Shown here: one piece after another, positions 1 to 6,555 of the stretch
How the letters are laid out: the number at the start of each line of letters is the position of its first letter
Position numbering within the stretch: the stretch's first letter is position 1
Origin: Magnetofaba australis IT-1
GTDB taxonomy: Bacteria > Pseudomonadota > Magnetococcia > Magnetococcales > Magnetococcaceae
Length of the DNA: 32,345 nt
Reading direction: 5' to 3'
NCBI RefSeq assembly: GCF_002109495.1
Contig: NZ_LVJN01000007.1
Span: forward strand, 1-32,345
Made by a program: the position numbers and the translations under genes
The notes under the pieces: generated by a model
Told to the model about the DNA's origin: nothing
Databases searched by the model: none
Seen by the model: only the letters and a program-made list of their open reading frames with translations

Positions 1-291
1 CAAGACTTTTTTTAGCGCAACATGCGCCTCAAGAAGCTCGGACATAACTTCATTTTTGGTTGCCAACTTCGCTTCTAGTTCGGCAATCTGTCGGTCACAA
101 GCCTTTTGGCCGCGTTTGTCAGACAAGGCCGCTTCGCCGTTCTCAAACAAAGCCTTTTGCCAGCGATAGTACTGGCTGGGCTGAATGCCCGCCTCGTCAC
201 ACAGATCCGAGAGAACCACCTTCTCGACCAGGTGACGGCGCACATAGCCTACCTTCTGCTCAGCCGTAAATCTCCGCTTCTTCCGTTCCAT
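1..291 (-). CDS. IS3-type transposase OrfA, partial at window edge
   Basis: This reads in frame from an ATG at 291 to the window edge (97 codons), so the 3' part is outside the window. The N-terminus is basic (MERKKRRFTAEQK) and is followed by a helix-turn-helix of the HTH_Tnp_1 kind: a 'LSDLCDEAGIQPSQYYRWQK' stretch is the classic recognition helix with the S..YRW pattern. A coiled-coil-like, charged C-terminal part follows (IAELEAKLATKNEVMSELLEA). This is the usual architecture of OrfA of IS3-family elements, which binds the terminal repeats and is normally joined to the DDE-bearing OrfB by a -1 frameshift. OrfB is not visible here. The plus-strand open frames at 60-489 are shadows of it. 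Family assignment below IS3 level cannot be made from this fragment. Confidence 0.75.
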   Translation of the reverse strand, partial: MERKKRRFTAEQKVGYVRRHLVEKVVLSDLCDEAGIQPSQYYRWQKALFENGEAALSDKRGQKACDRQIAELEAKLATKNEVMSELLEAHVALKKVL

Positions 292-485
292 ACAAACCTC
301 CGCTTATTATCTACACATTATAAACGGCTTGTTTGTCATTTTCCAACTGAACCGAAACACTTCTCGACTTCATCCAGGGTGAATCCACTAAATCTTACAT
401 TGATTTACTCATCCGATCGGCAAGACGAGGCAGGGGGCAAACGCTTCAAACATATCGATGTGATTCACCTGACGTTATTCGAATC
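292..485. other. intergenic, presumed IS end and AT-rich spacer
   Basis: This is an AT-rich stretch between the transposase start and the next small ORF. The first 60 bases probably hold the terminal repeat of the insertion element, but the partner end is outside the window, so the exact terminus cannot be set. No tRNA, terminator or other gene was recognised. Confidence 0.4.
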
Positions 486-491
486 ATGATC

Positions 492-821
492 ATGAGTCTC
501 ATTGTGGATGAGGATGATCTCTTCATGAGTCACCGGCTACTAATGGAGAAAAAACTCCACCGCCATCTTCATACTGGAATTCAGGCAAACTCTGGAAATG
601 TTCCAGCAGTGCATAAGCAGTGCAGTCTGTGCCTTTCCATAAAAATCGGCTCCAAGTGGGTTCCACCCGAGATCGCACTGGAAAAAAAGCTCTTGTCTGA
701 GCTTATTTCCGGAGAAAATTTAAGCGTGTATTATGGGGTTTGTGATTCATGCAATCATAATTTTCGGAAAAAATGCAAACCCATTAGCATCGATCCTGTC
801 ACCGGTTCCCCGGTCGAGTGA
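492..821 (+). CDS. small CxxC/CxxC putative zinc-binding protein
   Basis: A protein of about 109 residues (an in-frame ATG also exists at 486). It has two CxxC pairs (CSLC and CDSC) about 35 residues apart, with the pattern C-x2-C, a W-P patch, a helical charged stretch, then Y-G-V-C-x2-C. This resembles the 'C-x2-C ... SHGICPxC' zinc-ribbon-like tail seen at the C-terminus of some bacterial PAS/response-regulator proteins, which suggests a metal-binding mini-domain. That likeness is inference from spacing only. No strong ribosome binding site precedes either ATG, and the GC content is lower than in the housekeeping genes to the right, so it may be a remnant of a larger gene or a transferred orphan. 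Function unknown. Confidence 0.45.
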   Translation: MSLIVDEDDLFMSHRLLMEKKLHRHLHTGIQANSGNVPAVHKQCSLCLSIKIGSKWVPPEIALEKKLLSELISGENLSVYYGVCDSCNHNFRKKCKPISIDPVTGSPVE

Positions 822-1027
822 AAATATCTCACAGCAATAAGATAAATCTTTGCCATCGAACTAGACCGTATAAAGACGACGCATTATCAGATCAAACATC
901 TGATTTTATGAAAATTATGCCAAAATATGAAGTAGTCATTTCCGAAACCTGCCCCACACGCCCAACCAATCAGCTAACGGAAACCCACAGATTAAGAATT
1001 TTCTGTAAAACACTGAAATCACACAAC

Positions 1028-1075
1028 GTCCAGTGGAAGTCCAGTGACACTGGACCTCGGCGTCAAAGTCCAGTG
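1028..1075. repeat. GTCCAGTG repeat cluster with perfect palindrome
   Basis: The 8-mer GTCCAGTG occurs at 1028-1035, 1039-1046 and 1068-1075, and in inverted form at 1048-1055. The second direct copy and the inverted copy form a perfect 8-bp palindrome around one central A (1039-1055). It could be an operator or a recombination or replication protein site. No adjacent gene tells which. Confidence 0.5.
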
Positions 1076-1197
1076 ACGCGGAGAAAATGGCGGAGATCAG
1101 AGAAAATTTAGCTGCTGAGGGGGGCTGGGAGAGAATTTCTGAATTTTCCATTGAGACGCTAAGCATTGAAATTGTTAGCGTATTTCAGGCAACAAAA

Positions 1198-1227
1198 AAC
1201 CCCGCATCTTGGAGTATGCGGGGTTCT
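1198..1227. terminator. bidirectional intrinsic terminator
   Basis: A GC-rich stem of ten pairs (AACCCCGCAT paired with ATGCGGGGTT) closes an 8-nt loop. It is preceded by an A-rich run (AACAAAA) and followed by a T-rich run (TTCTTT), so it can work in both directions. On the plus strand it would end transcription from the small CxxC gene. On the minus strand it lies about 270 bases beyond the end of the trxC-side genes. Confidence 0.7.
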
Positions 1228-1493
1228 TTGTATCTAAATGGTGAGGCGTGTGCGACCCTAATCGGAAATTCTCTAATTTTTTGGTGTGGTCCAAACAGAG
1301 AAAATTTGTGTGAAAACACGCTATACCAATATCGCGAAATAATCATCAACCAATTGATTTATATTGATTATTAAAATTTCTCGGAAAATTCTTTGCCCAC
1401 GATTCCGCGTAAATTTGGGCAATCGGATTGGTTACCAAAATCAGATCACGGAATTTTTTCTTGGAAGCCACAGCTTTTGCCGCCCGCTCGCGA

Positions 1494-1838
1494 TTAATCT
1501 TTTGCTGCGCCTTTCCCCTGGCACTGCTGCCCAGCTGTGATCAAAACGCCGATGGCGCTGACGATCTCCCGGATCCGCAATGCGGCCTCATGCGCCTCAA
1601 TCTCGTCGTCACTCCCTAAGCGTCGGCTCTGTTCCTGAAACTCCTTGCCCAGGACCTGAGCAAATCCCTTCGCCAGATACTCCCCTCGCCTCACGCTCAG
1701 CAGCGTTGGCGGCATACAGCCCATCTCCACAGCCAGCGGCATAATCTTCGACCACCACACCCGTTCGGCAGCCGTCTTCGCTGCGTCATGAAACCCTTGA
1801 AACGCAGCCGTTGCATCAACTTCAGGCTGGTCCATCAT
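1494..1838 (-). CDS. hypothetical protein, 114 aa, downstream of trxC
   Basis: The start is the ATG at 1838, with an in-frame ATG right after it and a GAGAG ribosome-binding element just upstream. The product is a soluble, largely helical protein with no signal peptide or membrane segment. A conserved-looking aromatic patch (ERVWWSKIMPLAVEMG) is followed by an acidic helix (LGSDDEIEAHEAALRIREIV) and a short basic tail. I do not recognise the family. It lies 58 bases after the trxC stop on the same strand and is likely co-transcribed with it. Base composition is close to trxC, so it reads as a resident gene. Confidence 0.55.
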   Translation of the reverse strand: MMDQPEVDATAAFQGFHDAAKTAAERVWWSKIMPLAVEMGCMPPTLLSVRRGEYLAKGFAQVLGKEFQEQSRRLGSDDEIEAHEAALRIREIVSAIGVLITAGQQCQGKGAAKD

Positions 1839-1896
1839 CTGCTCTCAGCCACGGTTTGGAATTTTGGGTGTCGCCTTCTCGCTGACCCCCCGCTCG

Positions 1897-2331
1897 TCAA
1901 GCATGCTGATTCACCCAGCCCAAAAGTGACTGTAATGGCATGGCCCCGGATTGGCGCGCCACTTCCCGTCCGTCTCTGAAGATGATCATGGTCGGAATGC
2001 TCTGAATGCCATACTGACCGGCAATCGTCCGCTCCGCTTCGGTATCGACTTTGGCGACCCGGACCCTTGGCTCAAGAGATGACGCGGCCTGCGCAAACAC
2101 TGGAGCCATCATTTTACAGGGACCGCACCACTCTGCCCAAAAGTCCACCAGAACAGGGATATGGCTGTTACCAATGTGACTGGCAAACGTCGCTCCCGTC
2201 AAATCCACGGGCTTACCTTGGAAGAGCTTGTTCTTGCAGCGGCCGCATCTCCCTTCAAGCGCAGGTCTCTCCACGCCAAGCCGGTTCGTTGCAGAGCATG
2301 ACGGACACACTACTTGATAAGTATCACCCAC
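1897..2331 (-). CDS. trxC: thioredoxin 2 (zinc-ribbon thioredoxin)
   Basis: A cytosolic thiol-disulfide reductase of 144 residues, the usual TrxC length. The N-terminal zinc ribbon has four cysteines in two CxxC pairs (C9/C12 and C29/C32), which marks TrxC apart from TrxA. The thioredoxin fold follows with the active site W68-C69-G-P-C72 and the cis-proline loop (QSIPTMIIF). TrxC reduces ribonucleotide reductase and oxidised proteins, and its Zn site tunes it to oxidative stress. The start is GTG at 2331: a perfect AGGAGG lies seven bases upstream and no in-frame ATG fits. It is preceded on the same strand by arfB, with 33 bases between, suggesting one transcript. Confidence 0.95.
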   Translation of the reverse strand: MGDTYQVVCPSCSATNRLGVERPALEGRCGRCKNKLFQGKPVDLTGATFASHIGNSHIPVLVDFWAEWCGPCKMMAPVFAQAASSLEPRVRVAKVDTEAERTIAGQYGIQSIPTMIIFRDGREVARQSGAMPLQSLLGWVNQHA

Positions 2332-2364
2332 GAATCATCCTCCTGTGTGCTGAGCGCTTTCCAC

Positions 2365-2790
2365 TCAATCCAGCTGAATCCGTTTGCGCCCCTGCTTTAT
2401 CTGGGCACGATTGCGCTTTCCCTCAAGGCGCCGCTTTTTGGATCCCAGGGTGCGCTTGGTCGGGCGCCTCGTCTTGGGCCGTTCCAGCGCCTGCCGAATC
2501 AGCTCCGCCAAACGTTCTCGGGCATCCAGCTGGTTTCCGACCTGAGTACGGAATCTGCGGGCGTCGATGATCAGCTCGCCATCCTTGGTCATGCGGCTCC
2601 CTGCAATCCCTTTCAGCCGCTGAAACATCTCCTGGCTGAGCACTGTGCACCGTTTGGCGCTGAATCGTAGCTGAACCGCTGTGCTGACCTTGTTGACGTT
2701 CTGCCCGCCAGAGCCTGAGGCTCGGATAAAGCTCTCCATAAGATCTCCTGCCGGAATGGTCAACGACTCGGTTATCACCAGATCATCCAC
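2365..2790 (-). CDS. arfB: alternative ribosome-rescue factor ArfB (peptidyl-tRNA hydrolase)
   Basis: 141 residues, matching the YaeJ/ArfB family length. It hydrolyses peptidyl-tRNA on ribosomes stalled at the 3' end of truncated mRNAs, independently of tmRNA. The catalytic GGQ lies at residues 28-30 inside the release-factor signature (ASGSGGQNVNKVSTAVQLRF). After the compact domain comes the basic tail typical of ArfB (KTRRPTKRT, then KKRRLEGKRNRAQIKQGRKR), which enters the empty mRNA channel. The start is GTG at 2790 with a purine-rich GAGAGAGG upstream. An upstream gene, now broken, ends at 2794, four bases before this start, so the two were probably translationally coupled. Confidence 0.95.
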   Translation of the reverse strand: MDDLVITESLTIPAGDLMESFIRASGSGGQNVNKVSTAVQLRFSAKRCTVLSQEMFQRLKGIAGSRMTKDGELIIDARRFRTQVGNQLDARERLAELIRQALERPKTRRPTKRTLGSKKRRLEGKRNRAQIKQGRKRIQLD

Positions 2791-2793
2791 CGG

Positions 2794-2873
2794 TCAGCGC
2801 CTCTCTCGGAGATAAGGCTCAAGGATCTCCCGCACAAAGGAACTGCGCAGCCCATACCTTCCACTCAACAACC
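2794..2873 (-). pseudogene. 3' remnant of a gene cut by the IS200-like element
   Basis: From the left end of the hairpin-bounded element an open frame runs leftward to a TGA at 2794-2796, encoding a C-terminal tail with the segments LLSGRYGLRSSF and REILEPYLRERR. It stops four bases before the arfB start. The reading is coding-like (helical, charged) and the spacing is operon-like. The simplest view is that a gene upstream of arfB lost its 5' part when the IS200-like element inserted. The missing part is not recognisable right of the element, so deletion or rearrangement must have followed. The family is not identified. Confidence 0.4.
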
Positions 2874-2934
2874 ACCGGCTAAAGCCGGTGGGTTAGCCTT
2901 ACGGACTGAAAGTCCGGATACCGGCTAAAGCCGG
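2872..2934. repeat. triple hairpin at left end of IS200-like element
   Basis: There are three short palindromes in a row: CCACCGGCT-AA-AGCCGGTGG (2872-2891), GGACT-GAA-AGTCC (2903-2915) and CCGGCT-AA-AGCCGG (2921-2934). The first and third share their core with the right-end hairpin at 3449-3464. They are likely the TnpA recognition hairpins and may also act as a transcription block beyond the tnpA stop at 2936. Confidence 0.6.
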
Positions 2935-2935
2935 T

Positions 2936-3373
2936 TTATTCTGGCTCCAACTGGAATTTGTCATTCGGATTCGGCTCGAAATGATGCTCAAGGTACTCCT
3001 GAACCATTTCATCTGTAATCTGACCGACCGTCGCGCAGAAGTACCCTCGCGCCCAAAAATGGCGGCCCCAGTATCGTTTCTTGAGGTGGGGGTATTCCTC
3101 AAACAATTTGCTCGACGAACGCCCTTTGATCCGGCGCATGATTTCACTTGGAGCCATGTTCGGCGGCGCAGAGACCAAAATATGGACATGATCTTTGCTC
3201 ACCACCCCCTTGAGTATCCTGATCTCAAACGCTTCACACGTCTGCCGCACATACTCACGGACGCTGGTCGCCACCTCTCCACTCAGAACTTTGTAGCGGT
3301 ACTTTGTCGCCCACACAAAATGGTACTCAATATTATATACCGTGTGGCTTCCGTATCGGTATTTCATGGACAT
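2936..3373 (-). CDS. tnpA: IS200/IS605-type Y1 transposase TnpA
   Basis: A single-strand DNA transposase of the HUH/Y1 class, about 145 residues, which is the standard IS200 TnpA size. The N-terminal strand is typical (VYNIEYHFVWATKYRYKVL). The metal-binding HUH appears as H-V-H in 'SKDHVHILVSAPP', and the catalytic tyrosine is the Y of 'MVQEYLEHHF' near the C-terminus. The start is placed at the ATG at 3373 or the in-frame ATG at 3367. An AGGAGG lies just upstream and its spacing suits 3367 slightly better. All catalytic residues are intact, so the element may still be active. REP-associated (RAYT) transposases are relatives, but the Y1 context and the one-gene element favour IS200. Confidence 0.9.
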   Translation of the reverse strand: MSMKYRYGSHTVYNIEYHFVWATKYRYKVLSGEVATSVREYVRQTCEAFEIRILKGVVSKDHVHILVSAPPNMAPSEIMRRIKGRSSSKLFEEYPHLKKRYWGRHFWARGYFCATVGQITDEMVQEYLEHHFEPNPNDKFQLEPE

Positions 3374-3474
3374 AGCCCTCCTCTCCAGGAATACGTCCAT
3401 TATGGCCTGATGCTGCCCATACCGCTACCACGTGGTCGGCTAAAGCTGACCGGCTAAAGCCGGTGGTTTGAACC

Positions 3475-4647
3475 TTAGGTTCGGAGAATCAACTTCTCGA
3501 TCTTCTGCTTGACCTCATCCGCCTTACCCAACCTCTCGGCTGCACTCAGCGCCAGCCGGTAAGGCGTCAACACATCGAAGCCAGTGATTTCGTAACCCCC
3601 CCCCTGGCAAAGCCAGTGGATCGAGGCCATGGACACCGCCAACGAAAACTCTGGATCTGACTCTACCGTATCCTTGGCTGCTCTGTTCAGCGTCTGCGGA
3701 TCGCTGGAGCTTTGAGTCGCAAGCCGCATGGCCAAATCACGGAATCCCAGCTTCCTGGCAGTGGCGAACCATTTCCCCTCAGCTCCCGGCGACGATCCGA
3801 TGAGATCCATCAGGATTTCCGTCTTCTCCTTATGAGGATACCTCTTCACCAAAGCCCTGAAGGTGTTGATGTGAGTATTGGACTGGTTATTCCGCAGGCC
3901 AAAGCGTTGATAGGCCTCCTCCACCTCGCCAATGGAGAGCAGAAACTCCTCGCAGTCCCGCTCAATCATGAACTGATCGTTCTTGCAGTCAAATCCATTT
4001 GCAAAAGCCATGGCGGCCTCTTTCCCATGGAGTCTCCCGATGGCGAAAAAGCCGTACCGGTGATAGTACCAAAAGGGAAATGGGGCTAGCTCCAGCAGAT
4101 CGATCAGTTCCTGATATCGACCGGCAACCAGCAGCGAGGAGAGGCAAGGCGACACGCCCCGATAATATCCTCCTCCACCAGGACTGCGCTTTGCCTCTTT
4201 CCAATGAATCCGGACGGTATCGATGAAATGGTCAACCCATCGTGATGCCATCTTGGGAGAGGCGCACAGCTCTCCCCACCTGTCGCCCATGATGTCCAAA
4301 TAGCAGTAGCCATCTTCTTCGTAGGCCTTCCAAACCCGTTGCAGCCACTTGTCTCGCTGTTTGTCATCAACAGGGGCAGAAGCAATGATCGGAACCAGTG
4401 CATCAATGGCGTTGTTGACAGCGGTTCCAATTGCGCCAGATGATGAATCTACCTGTTCGAGGGCAGGTGCGACCTTTTCCAGAAATTTGACCGCCCCCTC
4501 TGCGCCGAGCGCCGGATCCGTCTTGGCCGCCTTCTTGACCTCGGCCACAGCCTCTTTCACCCGCTGACAGGCGGGCTGTGACCGCCAACCGAAGGCGTTC
4601 CTACGGAACCGGGGCGCGAAGGTCCACTTGTATGCTGGCGTCGTCAT
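3475..4647 (-). CDS. hypothetical protein coupled to SWIM gene, 390 aa
   Basis: Function unknown. The ATG at 4647 was chosen because a GAGGGTGA element lies eight bases upstream and overlaps the TGA of the preceding SWIM gene (4661-4663). The longer open frame beyond this start is only overlap with that gene. The 390-residue product looks all-helical. It has an N-terminal aromatic segment (YKWTFAPRFRRNAFGW), a long Ala/Lys/Glu helix region, then repeated helix pairs ending in a charged helix (ADEVKQKIEKLILRT). There is no signal peptide, membrane segment or Walker motif. The tight coupling implies that both products are needed together, perhaps as a complex. The stop lies about 10 bases from the IS200-like element. 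Confidence 0.75.
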   Translation of the reverse strand: MTTPAYKWTFAPRFRRNAFGWRSQPACQRVKEAVAEVKKAAKTDPALGAEGAVKFLEKVAPALEQVDSSSGAIGTAVNNAIDALVPIIASAPVDDKQRDKWLQRVWKAYEEDGYCYLDIMGDRWGELCASPKMASRWVDHFIDTVRIHWKEAKRSPGGGGYYRGVSPCLSSLLVAGRYQELIDLLELAPFPFWYYHRYGFFAIGRLHGKEAAMAFANGFDCKNDQFMIERDCEEFLLSIGEVEEAYQRFGLRNNQSNTHINTFRALVKRYPHKEKTEILMDLIGSSPGAEGKWFATARKLGFRDLAMRLATQSSSDPQTLNRAAKDTVESDPEFSLAVSMASIHWLCQGGGYEITGFDVLTPYRLALSAAERLGKADEVKQKIEKLILRT

Positions 4648-4660
4648 GGCGTGATCACCC

Positions 4661-6445
4661 TCACCATTTCTTCCGGTCCAGCAGCGCCATGAGGTTGCGT
4701 TTGCGCCGGTGCTCATTGCGCACGCCGGCCACGATGGCCGGAAACTCCTCTGCCTTGCCCATGGAACCGAGGAGCTTCTTGATCTTGGCGAGGTACTCCA
4801 CCGCCCCCTCATAATTGCGCTTATCGGCGTGCTTCAGAAGGATCCGGATGTGTTCTCGGTAGATCTGGACCGAGTTGTAGGGATCCGTTTTTTCCCGCAG
4901 GCCAGCCAGTTCCAGCCATAGCGGCCCAGAGCATCCGCCCTTCCGGGCCTCGTCCCAGGCTGAGTCCATGTCCTTCTCCCACAGGAACACCTGAACCAGG
5001 ATGGAGCGGTCGTTCAGGGATCCGTAGTCCCACCGCCGCCGACCGGCATGTTGCTGTTTTGATGCTGCGATCTGCTCCCGGATATGGGCCAACGCCTTCT
5101 CCCGCCATTCCGGCCACGCCTTGGCCAGCTTGGCGTGCTCGGCCAGGGTCTTGTACATGTCAAAGGATGTACGCCCGGTGAAAGCGGTCCAGGTCAGGGC
5201 CATGGCGTCATCATGCCGACCACGCCGGTGATAGGCGTGCGCGATGAACTCCCGCAGCCGGGCGTCGCCGCCTTTTTCCGGAAAGGCCTTCCAACCCCGC
5301 TCGGCCCACTCCAGGGCGGTGTTGTCATGGCCATCCTTCAGGTAGATTTCGGCGATCTCCAGAAAATGGTACTGGCTGGACAGGTCCTTCAACTTGATGG
5401 CCACCAGTTCTTCCACGTTGCCGGATGCCTTGGCCAGGGACTCCATCATGGAGGTGATGCGGTACCGTTTGCTGTCATAGCGTTTGGCATCCTGCTCCCC
5501 CGGCCCCAGCGCCTTCACCTTGGCCCATGCCTGTTCAGTCAGTTTCCGATACCGGGCCAGGCCGGCATTCCCCAGCACGTCGGCATAGGTTTCGGCGGCA
5601 TGGGAAAAGGTGCCCCAGTCGTTGCCCAGCTCCCAGGCAAAGAGCCGTTCCGCCAGGGGTGCGGGCTCTGGCTTGGCCTTGCGGCAGGCCTTGTGGTGAA
5701 TCTCTTGCAACTGCTCCATCAGCATGCCCATGTCGCCGCCGGAGTCGTCCACCTGTTCCACGGCGCGTTCCATGACGCCGAGGCCGTGCTCCGTGATTTC
5801 GATCACCGCCTCGGCATGGCCCTCGTGGAGAAGCTCCTCGATGGACTCGACCACCTCGCCGATGCCGCTGGAATAGTCGGGCATGCGCCGCCAGTCGACG
5901 AAGTCGTCGGACCAAGCCGCATCTTCGATGGCATCCTTCCAGACCGAGAGGTCCAGCTTGTCCCGGCTGGTTTTGGCGGTCATGGCCAACAGGCGGCGGT
6001 TGAGCCGGTCATCCTCCTCACACTGTTCCAGGAGCATCTCCACCAGGGCATCTTTGCTCTTGCCCATGAGGAAATCGCGGACATCCTTCTCGCCGATGCT
6101 ATCGCTGGCCTTTTTGCCGGCCTCCGCCAAGGGGGCCTTCTGGTCCCTCGCCAGCCAGGCCAGCCCGACGGCAACGCAGTGCTTGCAGAACTCGTCATCC
6201 TCGCCCAGCGGGCACGAGCAATCGTATTCCAGTTCGTCGTCCTCAACCCAGAGCTGAACCTTGTAGGCGCGCGCGCCCTGCACCTTGCCGGTGATGACCC
6301 CATCGCTCTCCTTCAGGCTGGTGACCGCCCCATCCTGGAAATATTCATTCCCGCGCCAATAGTAGCGCTTGCCCGCCATCTCCATCATGGCAGCGGTGGT
6401 CAGGGTTTTTGCCAGTGTGTCGGGGGTGCTCTTTTTCCGTGCCAT
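4661..6445 (-). CDS. SWIM zinc-finger protein with helical (TPR-like) repeats
   Basis: About 594 residues from the ATG at 6445, which has GGAAGG seven bases upstream; the in-frame ATG at 6463 has none. Near the N-terminus is a SWIM zinc finger with the CxC...CxH ligands (C76, C78, C87, H89; CSCPLGEDDEFCKHC). SWIM fingers bind DNA or proteins and often accompany SNF2 helicases. The rest is a helical solenoid with TPR-like units (for example ALEWAERGWKAFPEKG and IAHAYHRRGRHDDAMAL). It is probably cytoplasmic. It is transcribed divergently from the BREX operon, sharing a short regulatory region, and is followed by a coupled partner gene. A role in the defence island is inferred from position only. 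Confidence 0.85.
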   Translation of the reverse strand: MARKKSTPDTLAKTLTTAAMMEMAGKRYYWRGNEYFQDGAVTSLKESDGVITGKVQGARAYKVQLWVEDDELEYDCSCPLGEDDEFCKHCVAVGLAWLARDQKAPLAEAGKKASDSIGEKDVRDFLMGKSKDALVEMLLEQCEEDDRLNRRLLAMTAKTSRDKLDLSVWKDAIEDAAWSDDFVDWRRMPDYSSGIGEVVESIEELLHEGHAEAVIEITEHGLGVMERAVEQVDDSGGDMGMLMEQLQEIHHKACRKAKPEPAPLAERLFAWELGNDWGTFSHAAETYADVLGNAGLARYRKLTEQAWAKVKALGPGEQDAKRYDSKRYRITSMMESLAKASGNVEELVAIKLKDLSSQYHFLEIAEIYLKDGHDNTALEWAERGWKAFPEKGGDARLREFIAHAYHRRGRHDDAMALTWTAFTGRTSFDMYKTLAEHAKLAKAWPEWREKALAHIREQIAASKQQHAGRRRWDYGSLNDRSILVQVFLWEKDMDSAWDEARKGGCSGPLWLELAGLREKTDPYNSVQIYREHIRILLKHADKRNYEGAVEYLAKIKKLLGSMGKAEEFPAIVAGVRNEHRRKRNLMALLDRKKW

Positions 6446-6503
6446 CAGAGCCTTCCATGGCATGATTCAGGTTGAGAACGCATCCATGCTATCAGGAAAT
6501 CAA

Positions 6504-6523
6504 ATTGACGCGCTATAGGCAAT
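6504..6523. promoter_or_regulatory. possible operator overlapping the -35 element
   Basis: An imperfect inverted repeat (ATTGAC...GGCAAT; ends match as ATTG/CAAT) overlaps the -35 element of the BREX promoter. WYL/BrxR-type regulators bind inverted repeats upstream of their own operon, so this is a candidate site. The symmetry is weak. Confidence 0.25.
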
Positions 6524-6534
6524 CTGCATATGAT
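6505..6534 (+). promoter_or_regulatory. sigma70-like promoter of the BREX operon
   Basis: The -35 element TTGACG (6505-6510) and the -10 element TATGAT (6529-6534) each match five of six consensus bases and are 18 nt apart. The predicted start of transcription is near 6541, just before the ribosome-binding GGTGGGG and the ATG at 6556. It lies in the space between the divergent SWIM and WYL genes, so regulator binding here could affect both directions. Confidence 0.65.
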
Positions 6535-6555
6535 GCTGGGTGACGGTGGGGACTC

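Larger units (their letters stand above)
822..1493. other. gene-poor AT-rich stretch
   Basis: I see no convincing coding region here. The short open frames (for example 818-1111 and 1087-1374) have no family signature or good start signals. The stretch holds a cluster of GTCCAGTG repeats (1028-1075), a strong hairpin terminator (1198-1227), and several loose copies of a GAGAAAATTT-like word in both orientations (around 1080-1145, 1265-1315 and 1370-1395). Confidence 0.5.
2872..3466 (-). mobile_element. IS200-like insertion sequence with hairpin ends
   Basis: A compact element of about 600 bases containing only tnpA. Both ends carry imperfect palindromes built on CCGGCTAAAGCCGG: at the left 2872-2891 (9-bp stem, AA loop), 2903-2915 and 2921-2934, and at the right 3434-3451 (with one G-T pair) and 3449-3464. 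IS200/IS605 elements have subterminal hairpins rather than terminal inverted repeats and make no target duplication, which agrees with what is seen. No tnpB is present. Exact cleavage points cannot be set without an empty site. Confidence 0.7.

Noticed and set aside
818-1374. Open frames at 818-1111 and 1087-1374 as genes
   Set aside because: They overlap each other, span the repeat cluster and the terminator hairpin, and show no family signature.
2872-2934. Possible CRISPR-like short repeats
   Set aside because: The repeats are hairpins at irregular spacing, tied to the ends of the IS200-like element, with no regular spacers and no cas genes nearby.
5084-6475. Plus-strand open frame of 463 codons
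   Set aside because: It lies fully antisense to the SWIM gene, has no ribosome-binding signal or recognisable motif, and its Gly/Leu/His-rich composition is typical of the reverse frame of a GC-rich gene.
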